Shown here: one piece after another, positions 1 through 5,851 of the stretch
Numbering within the stretch: the stretch's first letter is position 1
Layout: each line of letters opens with the position of its first letter
IMG/VR virus record: IMGVR_UViG_3300009159_000226
Span: 1-29,151 of that record
Source of the DNA: a virus
DNA length: 29,151 nt
Reading direction: 5' to 3' (one strand)
The notes under the pieces: generated by a model
Databases searched by the model: none
Told to the model about the DNA's origin: nothing
The model's input: the letters and a program-made list of their open reading frames with translations, nothing else
Position numbers and translations under genes: made by a program

Positions 1-1
1 A

Positions 2-241
2 ATTACTAAATTCGTAAGAGATTATCCTGACCAAATGTTTTTTTATTATCGTGGGTTAGATAATCTATTCGGTCACCAAAGAGAACGTCTTTTGAAAATC
101 GGACACTTTCCAGATAACTGGGTGTATAGTTATAACTATGGATATGTTTGGCCGATTGATGTAAGAGAACATGTTCTCAGACCTGAACCGCTCGTTTGTT
201 TATACGATTCAATGGAAAGACCACAAGATGTTAAATTATAA
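2..241 (+). CDS. 3' end of a gene entering from the left; possible glycosyltransferase tail
   Basis: The reading frame is open from base 2 and ends at a TAA at 239-241, so this is the last 79 codons of a gene that starts outside the window. The visible part is rich in aromatic residues (FFYYRG, WVYSYNYGYVWP) and ends PLVCLYDSMERPQDVKL. That ending resembles the C-terminus of phage and bacterial glycosyltransferases, where a strand of the type 'VVFHGKPKP' closes the domain. This is a judgement of pattern only; no catalytic motif lies in the visible part. The next gene starts inside its last 14 bases, which suggests translational coupling. An internal Met at 35 is not needed as a start because the frame is open upstream. 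Product assignment is weak; that this is real coding sequence is fairly sure. Confidence 0.5.
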   Translation: MTKFVRDYPDQMFFYYRGLDNLFGHQRERLLKIGHFPDNWVYSYNYGYVWPIDVREHVLRPEPLVCLYDSMERPQDVKL

Positions 242-884
242 TTACTTGAACAACTATCGCTATTGGGGCGAGGGACTTGATAAGATTGCCAACGAGATGC
301 CATGGAAACACGAGGACTTCCGCAAGTCCATGAATCCGAATACTATGGATGCTGCCATTTGGTTAGTCGAAAAACTATTGGAGATGAAAGATGTTCCAGA
401 AGAATTAGACATTACAATTCTAAATTCTTGGTTAGGATTTCCACTTGTTCCATTACTGTGTGAAAATTTAAATGTCAAGAAAATTAACTTGATCGATATT
501 GATAAAGACGCATTGGAATTATCAATGGTGTTCAATCGGTATTATTCTGAGAAGGGTATTGAATTAAATCATATCAACTGGGATGTTCCATTCGCATATC
601 ATGACATCAATGCACTAGAAACTGATGTGGTAGTTTCTATTGGTTGCGAGGCAATGTATCCGCTAAATAAAATGACGACCGCAAACAAGGATTGTATCTT
701 TGCCTGTCAGTCGTCAAATGTTTTTAGAGAGATGTGGGGTATTAATTGTGTTCCATCGATCGAAGAGCATGTTGAGAATGTTGGAGTTACTGATGTTTTC
801 TACGAGGGACAGATCGAACAGTCTTACTGGTCTTGGGATGGCAAAGTAAACTTTGATCGCTTCATGGTAATTGGAAAAAAGTAA
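228..884 (+). CDS. Class I SAM-dependent methyltransferase-like protein
   Basis: 218 residues from the ATG at 228, which sits 8 bases after a GGAAAG ribosome-binding site and overlaps the previous gene by 14 bp. An in-frame ATG at 171 is possible but would overlap by 71 bp. A Rossmann-type pattern is visible: a first strand ITILNSWLGFPLVPLL where the SAM-binding glycine motif would be, a second strand with an acidic residue (INLIDIDKDALELS), and a third strand followed by a putative active-site loop (DVVVSIGCEAMYPL). The glycine motif I is degenerate (no GxGxG), so activity and substrate are uncertain. The stop codon directly abuts the next ATG, so it is co-transcribed and probably coupled with the second methyltransferase. 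It could act on a sugar, a small molecule or a protein; nothing in the sequence decides this. Confidence 0.55.
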   Translation: MLNYNYLNNYRYWGEGLDKIANEMPWKHEDFRKSMNPNTMDAAIWLVEKLLEMKDVPEELDITILNSWLGFPLVPLLCENLNVKKINLIDIDKDALELSMVFNRYYSEKGIELNHINWDVPFAYHDINALETDVVVSIGCEAMYPLNKMTTANKDCIFACQSSNVFREMWGINCVPSIEEHVENVGVTDVFYEGQIEQSYWSWDGKVNFDRFMVIGKK

Positions 885-1484
885 ATGATGCTTGGGACAA
901 ACACGGATATTAAAAAAATAACTGAGAATTGGATTCCAGAAAATTCTGTAGGTGCAGAAATTGGTATCTGGAGAGGTGATGCGTCAAAACAACTTTTGAC
1001 AAAATGTAGTTATCTACATATGATAGATCCATATAATATCAGCGTATATGAAAATACTACTGATTGGTTGAATATGGGGTACGAAAAAATATTAGAGAGA
1101 TATTCTTCATTAGTAGGTTCGACAGACCCAGCAGATTTTCAAAAATTTTATGACGATCTCTATCTTGACGTTTGTGAACAATTTAAAGATTTACCTGCAA
1201 CTATCCATCGAATGACTTCTCGGGATTGGTTTTCTTCGTATACTGGAGAAAAATTGGACTGGATTTATATCGATGGTGATCATAGTTATGAGGGTGTGAT
1301 GGAAGATTTGGTATCTAGTCTTGATGTGGTAAAACAAAATGGATTAATTTTTGTTGATGATTATTCAATACATAATAGTTTACATCCTGGAGTTAGAGCA
1401 GCAGTCAGAGATTTCTGCTATGAGAGAAAATTAAAATTCTCCAGATTATATCTCAATACGTGCATGATAGAATTGGGGACATAA
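885..1484 (+). CDS. Class I SAM-dependent methyltransferase (Methyltransf_24-like)
   Basis: 199 residues. The SAM-binding motif I is clear at about residues 22-31 (VGAEIGIWRG), followed by the acidic strand LHMIDPY (44-50). WIYIDGDHSYEG (126-137) is the hallmark of the Methyltransf_24 family, whose members often sit in glycan or small-molecule modification clusters, and GLIFVDDY (153-160) is the next strand. Two ATGs are adjacent at 885 and 888; either could start the protein, and 885 touches the previous stop codon. A purine-rich stretch GGAAAAAAG lies just upstream. Tight packing with the previous methyltransferase-like gene and the downstream coiled-coil gene indicates one rightward transcript. 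The methyl acceptor cannot be read from the sequence; O-methylation of a sugar is a reasonable guess because glycosyltransferase-type genes lie nearby. Confidence 0.78.
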   Translation: MMLGTNTDIKKITENWIPENSVGAEIGIWRGDASKQLLTKCSYLHMIDPYNISVYENTTDWLNMGYEKILERYSSLVGSTDPADFQKFYDDLYLDVCEQFKDLPATIHRMTSRDWFSSYTGEKLDWIYIDGDHSYEGVMEDLVSSLDVVKQNGLIFVDDYSIHNSLHPGVRAAVRDFCYERKLKFSRLYLNTCMIELGT

Positions 1485-1485
1485 T

Positions 1486-2223
1486 ATGGCAAGAGCAAGA
1501 GTCGTCGCACCACCACCGCAAGATTATATTCCGGAACCTTTAGTATCAGCACCACCTCCACCCGAGGAAGTGGTCGTGGAAGAGTGGGTCGATGGAAACT
1601 TTCAAGAAGAAATTATCGAAGTTGAGATTAATGAACCTTCTCAAGAAGAACTTGATAGAGAAAGAATCGCACAAGAAAAACATGAAGAATTGCAGAGACA
1701 AAAACTTGCAATAGAAGAAGAATCGAAAGTAGCAGCAGAAACAATTGCTAAAGCAAAAGAGATTTTAGAAAATCCGCCTGTTGTAATAGAGAAGGTAATC
1801 GAAACAGTTATAGAAACTGTTCATGTTACAGATCCGAAACTAGTTGAAGAATTACAAATCCTCAAAGAGGAAAATGAAAAACTTGCTAGAGAAAATGCTG
1901 CAGCGGCAAAAATAAAAGAAGAACAAATTTTAAAAGCACGACAACAGGCAACTGAACAGCGCAGTAATCAACAAATGGTTCAACTAAACATGACACCAAA
2001 ACAACCATCGTTGATTAGTAAAATTAAAACATTATTTCGAAACCGTCGAATTAAGTCTGCTACTAATGTTGGAATTAAAAACTATGAAACTGCAATCCTC
2101 GAGCGAGCAAGAATTGCAGTTCCTAAGTTACTAGATGATATTGAAAAAATGCATGAGCAGTTGACTATTCTAGAAGATCTGCTCACAAAATATAGTGAGG
2201 TTAAGAGCACTCAGGAAAAGTGA
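1486..2223 (+). CDS. Proline-rich, coiled-coil protein of unknown function
   Basis: 245 residues, ATG at 1486 preceded by a strong GGGGA site six bases upstream. I do not recognise a family. The N-terminal ~30 residues are proline-rich (PPPQDY, PPPPEEVVVEE). Residues ~30-70 are very acidic, ~55-170 are a long charged helix with E/K/Q heptad character typical of a coiled coil, and ~175-195 are basic (ISKIKTLFRNRRIK). The last 45 residues form another amphipathic helix (LERARIAVPKLLDDIEKM). There is no signal peptide or membrane segment. It is the last gene of the rightward block and overlaps the last codons of the convergent oxygenase gene by 13 bp. A structural or scaffold-like role is possible but there is no direct evidence. 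Confidence 0.7.
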   Translation: MARARVVAPPPQDYIPEPLVSAPPPPEEVVVEEWVDGNFQEEIIEVEINEPSQEELDRERIAQEKHEELQRQKLAIEEESKVAAETIAKAKEILENPPVVIEKVIETVIETVHVTDPKLVEELQILKEENEKLARENAAAAKIKEEQILKARQQATEQRSNQQMVQLNMTPKQPSLISKIKTLFRNRRIKSATNVGIKNYETAILERARIAVPKLLDDIEKMHEQLTILEDLLTKYSEVKSTQEK

Positions 2224-2241
2224 GAAGCGTCTTCACCTGAG
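2210..2241. terminator. Weak hairpin at the convergent gene junction
   Basis: CTCAGG (2210-2215) can pair with CCTGAG (2236-2241), and inside it AAG (2225-2227) can pair with CTT (2231-2233). The hairpin covers the overlapping stop codons of two convergent genes, where a bidirectional terminator would be expected. There is no T-run on either side, so intrinsic termination is doubtful. Confidence 0.25.
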
Positions 2242-2888
2242 ATATCTTCAATCATTGACCGCCAGATTTCTAGATGCGGTACAACATATCCTAGTGTCAA
2301 TCTCTTCGCAGTATTACCACAGCAATGATAGACAATTTTATTCGGATCGCTACGATCGCCGAAATGACCAACCTTGCATGACCAACCAATAGGATCAACC
2401 ATAGTTACGATTTCCTTCGTAACTGGATCCAGGTAGCGGAAGTATCCACCATTTTCTTCTGTATTGTAAGTAATCAGAATATTATATCCTGATGCATTCC
2501 AATTGGTATGCCAACCCATGAAACCATTTTCGGGATAATATGTAAACACCGCATTGTTTCTTGCACCAAGATAACTCATTATCTCAGAATTCGTTGCTTG
2601 CTGTCTTCTACCATATTCGGTTGGAAACCATGTTTGTCCATGTGCCTGAGACATATCGGTACACCATGCAACATCAGGAAATCCAACATGCTTATCACCC
2701 TTACCGACAATATGATTTAAATATTGTTCGTCGGTGGCAGTGTCCACATTCAATCCACCTTTACGCTTTTCTTGGTGCTCTTGTGGACCCAGCACGAGAT
2801 GTTGATCATTTTGAGCAAAGAACCATTCTGTGAATGGATCTAGAATGTCACTTAGTTCTTTAGAAACTGAATTTGTAAATTGTAGCAT
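2211..2888 (-). CDS. 2OG-Fe(II) oxygenase-like protein
   Basis: 225 residues. The ATG at 2888 follows an AGGA site six bases upstream. The C-terminal half has the layout of the 2-oxoglutarate/Fe(II) oxygenases common in T4-like aquatic phages: FMGWHTNW (first metal His at 127), a strand NILITYN, GGYFRYLDP (148-155), IGWSCKVGHFG, then VYHCC (second metal His at 188) and KRLTLGYVV, where Arg196 would bind 2-oxoglutarate. The usual HxD triad member is Asn129 (H-T-N) rather than Asp; I recall the same substitution in some phage homologues, but it could alter metal binding. The substrate is unknown; virion protein or nucleotide hydroxylation are both possible. It is the last gene of the leftward block, 10 bases downstream of the glycosyltransferase gene. 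Confidence 0.75.
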   Translation of the reverse strand: MLQFTNSVSKELSDILDPFTEWFFAQNDQHLVLGPQEHQEKRKGGLNVDTATDEQYLNHIVGKGDKHVGFPDVAWCTDMSQAHGQTWFPTEYGRRQQATNSEIMSYLGARNNAVFTYYPENGFMGWHTNWNASGYNILITYNTEENGGYFRYLDPVTKEIVTMVDPIGWSCKVGHFGDRSDPNKIVYHCCGNTAKRLTLGYVVPHLEIWRSMIEDISGEDASHFS

Positions 2889-2898
2889 GTTTGTCCTG

Positions 2899-3594
2899 TT
2901 AAGTTAATAAAGAATGTGGAATTGTGTAATGATAAATCACTACTGGTTGCCCCTGTAATTCTTCTTTTTTATATCCGGAAACAAAGTTCCACCTAGCATC
3001 TGGATCAGGGAATCTGGCAGTCTTAACACCAAAATCGAAATGATTCAGAAGTCTCCACATTGTGAATGTGTCCCACTGCAGCGCAGATTCGGGATAATGT
3101 TTACGATTCCATCCTGGTTTATTCTGCTCCCAATACTCATCATACCAAGCACGCATGAGTTTTAATGTTTGTTCATTGTTTCGATAGACGAACAACCCAC
3201 AGTGTTCAGTCATTTCTTCTGTATCAGACAACTTAGTCAGTGCTGCGTTATATGGACGATTAGCAGTAAAGATGACATCGATATCATCCGGAATCTGATC
3301 GAAAATCTTTTGGATATCTTCATGCTCGACTTCAGTGTCGCAATCCATGTATACTGTCAGATCGTATGGAGTTTGATCAAGCGCCCACAGTTTTGCTCGC
3401 TTGTCGCGTGGGACATTCTCAGTAATAACTGTGTCGAAGATTTCATAATCATCTGGTTGCACCCATTCCTCGTGTGTAAAGAATGTGATATGTGCATCAG
3501 GATAGAAGTCACGTAGAGATATAGCAGAATTTCTCGCCGCTCTATAATAACCTTTTCTTACTGTTGCAACGTAGAGAAAACCATTATTCTGCAT
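2899..3594 (-). CDS. GT-A fold glycosyltransferase-like protein
   Basis: 231 residues from the ATG at 3594; a TTG three bases upstream could also serve, but ATG is preferred. The start lies 11 bp inside the preceding gene, so the two are probably translationally coupled. The protein opens with a strand of the type used by nucleotide-diphospho-sugar transferases (GFLYVATVRKGYYRAARNS), continues with FYPDAHITFFTHEEW, and has DLTVYMDCDTEVE, in which DCD (84-86) is the metal-binding DxD motif. Further conserved-looking parts are DVIFTANRP, HCGLFVYRNN and the region around QWDTFTMWRLL. These are typical of GT8-like or related small phage glycosyltransferases. Donor and acceptor are unknown. Its place directly after the fibre genes would allow a role in glycosylating virion proteins, but that is inference. 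Confidence 0.65.
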   Translation of the reverse strand: MQNNGFLYVATVRKGYYRAARNSAISLRDFYPDAHITFFTHEEWVQPDDYEIFDTVITENVPRDKRAKLWALDQTPYDLTVYMDCDTEVEHEDIQKIFDQIPDDIDVIFTANRPYNAALTKLSDTEEMTEHCGLFVYRNNEQTLKLMRAWYDEYWEQNKPGWNRKHYPESALQWDTFTMWRLLNHFDFGVKTARFPDPDARWNFVSGYKKEELQGQPVVIYHYTIPHSLLT

Positions 3595-4039
3595 CAACTG
3601 CTTCTCTTGCGATTGCAGTATTTGCTTCTTCCTGCTGAAGAAGAATTACCGTGTACGCAGTAACTTCCATGATGTTTTTTGCTTTACGAATTTTCGACTT
3701 CAATTCACGATTCTTCGAGGTCTTAATTAGATCGATCTCAAATGCATCCAATTTAGCAGAGAACAACTGCTCTTGCTGCATACGAGTCTTGTCAACCTTC
3801 TGGCGTTCAATGTTATGCTTGATATGTTGATTGCGATCATCAAACCGTTTCTTGGTATTCGCATCAATCTGCTCGACGCTATACTTCTTCATCAATTCAT
3901 CATAATCTCGATTAGTACCATCGTTCATAATTGATGCAGTTGCTCGTTTACCCGTATCGGAATAAACGAACTCCGCAATCACATGTTGTTTTTCTTTGTT
4001 CGCCCAGTAAGGATTTTCAATTGTGCGGGTACTAGTCAT
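3584..4039 (-). CDS. Hypothetical protein with helical C-terminal half
   Basis: 151 residues, ATG at 4039, five bases after a strong GGAGA site (4045-4049). No recognised family. The N-terminal ~50 residues look like a small beta unit (NPYWANKEKQHVIAEFVYSD, then ATASIMNDG). From residue ~50 on it is highly charged and helical (KKRFDDRNQHIKHNIERQK, KNRELKSKIRKAKN), with probable coiled-coil character. It is the first gene after the promoter in the only sizeable gap of the leftward block, and it overlaps the glycosyltransferase start by 11 bp. It has no signal peptide or membrane helix. Its place after the fibre genes fits an assembly or attachment accessory, but this is only position. Confidence 0.65.
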   Translation of the reverse strand: MTSTRTIENPYWANKEKQHVIAEFVYSDTGKRATASIMNDGTNRDYDELMKKYSVEQIDANTKKRFDDRNQHIKHNIERQKVDKTRMQQEQLFSAKLDAFEIDLIKTSKNRELKSKIRKAKNIMEVTAYTVILLQQEEANTAIAREAVDAE

Positions 4040-4044
4040 TCAAA

Positions 4045-4049
4045 TCTCC
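4045..4049 (-). promoter_or_regulatory. Ribosome-binding site GGAGA
   Basis: GGAGA on the minus strand, five bases before the ATG at 4039. It confirms the start of the 151-aa gene and lies in the leader that would follow the promoter at 4075-4103. Confidence 0.75.
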
Positions 4050-4074
4050 ATTAAAAAATAATTTCTCAATATTA

Positions 4075-4103
4075 TATATACGCTATTTTACCCGAAAAGT
4101 CAA
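4075..4103 (-). promoter_or_regulatory. Sigma70-like promoter
   Basis: On the minus strand, TTGACT (4098-4103), a 17-base spacer, then TATATA (4075-4080) directly followed by a further TATA-rich run. This is close to the bacterial sigma70 consensus with optimal spacing. It lies in the 69-base gap between the second fibre gene and the 151-aa gene, the only gap of this size in the leftward block. It would drive the 151-aa, glycosyltransferase and oxygenase genes apart from the late structural genes upstream. Confidence 0.55.
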
Positions 4104-4108
4104 GGGTT

Positions 4109-5848
4109 TTATACGGTGCGAACCCAAAGTTTTATCGTCGATACAGTTTCTTTGGTCGCAATTACTGTTGCGCCAGAGAAGTTGCTTGAATACGTTCCAC
4201 TAAAGTTGCTGGCATAATTACCTGTATAGTTTCTAGAACCTGAATAGAATCCAGTGTAGTTTCCTGTGAAGTTTCCAGTGTATGTGCCCGTATAGGTAGC
4301 AGTTCCTGCATAGAATCCAGTATAAAACCCTGTGAAGGAACCAGTATAATTGCCAGTATATGTTGCAGTTCCTAGATAGTTACCCGAGAAGAATCCAGTA
4401 TAATTACCCGAATATGTTCCAGTATATGTTGAAGTTCCGAGATAGTTTCCTGTGAAGAATCCTGTGTATGTTCCGAGATATGTTCCCGCATAATTTCCTG
4501 CATAGTTTCTAGAACCAGCATAGGTGCCGAGATAGTTGCCGGAGAAGTTACCTAGATAGTTACCCGAGAAGTTGCCCGTATAAGTTCCAAGATAGTTACC
4601 CTGGAAATTTCCATTAAGGAATCCGCCAAAGAATCGTGCATATGTTCCGAGATAGTTACCAGAGAAACCTTGCGAGTAAGTTCCTGTGAAGTTTCGCGAA
4701 TATGTTCCGAGATAGTTTCCAGCATAGTTACCTGCATAGTTTCTAGAACCAGCATAGTTACCGACATAGTTTCCACTGAACCCCTGTGAGTAAGATCCAG
4801 TATAGTTTTTTGGTCCTACATAGTTACCGACATAGTTTCCACTGAACCCCTGTGAGTAAGATCCAGTATAGTTTTTTGGTCCAACATAACCGCCACTAAA
4901 GTTGTTTGCGAATGCTCCAGAATATGCTGCGGAATAGTTTGCTGGACCAACATAACCGCCACTAAAGTTGTTTGCGAATGCTCCAGTATATGTACCAGCA
5001 TATGCTGCAGAATAATTTCTTGAACCTGAGAAGGTGCCGAGATAGTTGCCGACGAAGTTACCTTGATAGTTCTGTGGTGTTACTTGCTCTCTGGTGTCAG
5101 CAAACTCATCACCGAGTTGAACCCATGTTCCACCAGAAACTGGAGCAGTTGATTGGACCTTATATGTGCCGATTCCTGTCTCAATAATTCTGTTTCTAAA
5201 ATTCGGAAGCATCTGTAGGATTTCCGAAGACGACATTTCTTTGACATCTTTGGTATCAATAAGTTTTAATGGTTTAAGATTGGAGTCTGAAAGAGTAGTT
5301 GCAGCAGTTTTCTGCCACAGATATGTAGTAGTATTACCGCCATTAGCAACATCTGTTAGAGTATAACGTGAAACCCAAGTACCACCCGACGGAGCAGTTG
5401 GTTGTAATTTATATTGCCCAGCAGTATAAGTTGTTTCAGAGACCATCGCATTAATAGCATAATCTAGGATTTCACTATCAATTTGAGCATCTGTCAGTTC
5501 TTTAATACCAGCATCATATTTCAAAGGACGATTGGTAATACTTTCCGCCGCAGCAGCAGTAACCTGTTTTGCAGTGTATGTGACAGTGTCAACCGCACCA
5601 GTTGCTGGGTGAGTTCCTGTTGCTTCTTGGCGATCTGTGTCAGCAAATGTTCCGATTGAAGTACCAGAACCACTGTTGTTTGTTGTGATGTTGATTTCAG
5701 CAGTGCCAGTACCATCTGAGTTTGCGCCGAAAGAAACTGTCAGAGTTTGTGCAATGTAATTCTTTACTTCATCAACTGACATCTGTTGTAGACCCTGCCA
5801 GTTTACAGCAGAAACAGGGGTCGCCGAAGATTTATTTCTTAAAACCAT
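4109..5848 (-). CDS. Repeat-rich tail-fibre-like protein, paralogue B
   Basis: 579 residues, ATG at 5848, preceded by AAGGA within the end of the previous gene. Residues 1-~265 form a non-repetitive head very similar to that of the neighbouring 671-aa protein. It holds two copies of a GGTWV-type segment (SGGTWVSRYTLTD and SGGTWVQLGDEFADTRE), each preceded by a YKL/YKV strand. From ~265 to ~555 the protein is built almost only from [Y/F]-x-G-[N/T/S/F] tetrapeptides, interrupted by PKN, SRN and AAY turns. The last ~22 residues (ATVIATKETVSTIKLWVRT) are a non-repetitive cap shared with the paralogue. This head-rod-cap layout suggests a trimeric fibre or adhesin. The repeat DNA contains perfect 66-bp-spaced duplications. 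A TATAAATA late promoter word lies 90 bp upstream. I assign it to the fibres by architecture and position; no receptor-binding domain is recognised. Confidence 0.75.
   Translation of the reverse strand: MVLRNKSSATPVSAVNWQGLQQMSVDEVKNYIAQTLTVSFGANSDGTGTAEINITTNNSGSGTSIGTFADTDRQEATGTHPATGAVDTVTYTAKQVTAAAAESITNRPLKYDAGIKELTDAQIDSEILDYAINAMVSETTYTAGQYKLQPTAPSGGTWVSRYTLTDVANGGNTTTYLWQKTAATTLSDSNLKPLKLIDTKDVKEMSSSEILQMLPNFRNRIIETGIGTYKVQSTAPVSGGTWVQLGDEFADTREQVTPQNYQGNFVGNYLGTFSGSRNYSAAYAGTYTGAFANNFSGGYVGPANYSAAYSGAFANNFSGGYVGPKNYTGSYSQGFSGNYVGNYVGPKNYTGSYSQGFSGNYVGNYAGSRNYAGNYAGNYLGTYSRNFTGTYSQGFSGNYLGTYARFFGGFLNGNFQGNYLGTYTGNFSGNYLGNFSGNYLGTYAGSRNYAGNYAGTYLGTYTGFFTGNYLGTSTYTGTYSGNYTGFFSGNYLGTATYTGNYTGSFTGFYTGFYAGTATYTGTYTGNFTGNYTGFYSGSRNYTGNYASNFSGTYSSNFSGATVIATKETVSTIKLWVRTV
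4753..4884 (-). repeat. Tandem 66-bp repeat, two copies, in fibre gene B
   Basis: The segment 4753-4818 is repeated at 4819-4884 with almost no change. Each copy encodes 22 residues of the type GNYVGNYVGPKNYTGSYSQG plus two. The identical DNA points to a recent duplication or ongoing homogenisation. Confidence 0.85.
4881..4986 (-). repeat. 40-bp perfect repeat spaced 66 bp, in fibre gene B
   Basis: Bases 4881-4920 recur identically at 4947-4986. The spacing is again exactly 66 bp, so this is a second, independent 22-residue duplication (encoding SGAFANNFSGGYVG-type sequence) next to the first. Confidence 0.85.
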
Positions 5849-5851
5849 GTT

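Noticed and set aside
2210-2241. A strong bidirectional terminator
   Set aside because: The stem is short and interrupted, and no T-run follows on either strand; it is listed only as a weak hairpin.
4753-4986. Regular 66-bp repeats taken as a CRISPR array
   Set aside because: The repeats are contiguous, continue the reading frame and have no spacers of unrelated sequence; they are coding duplications.
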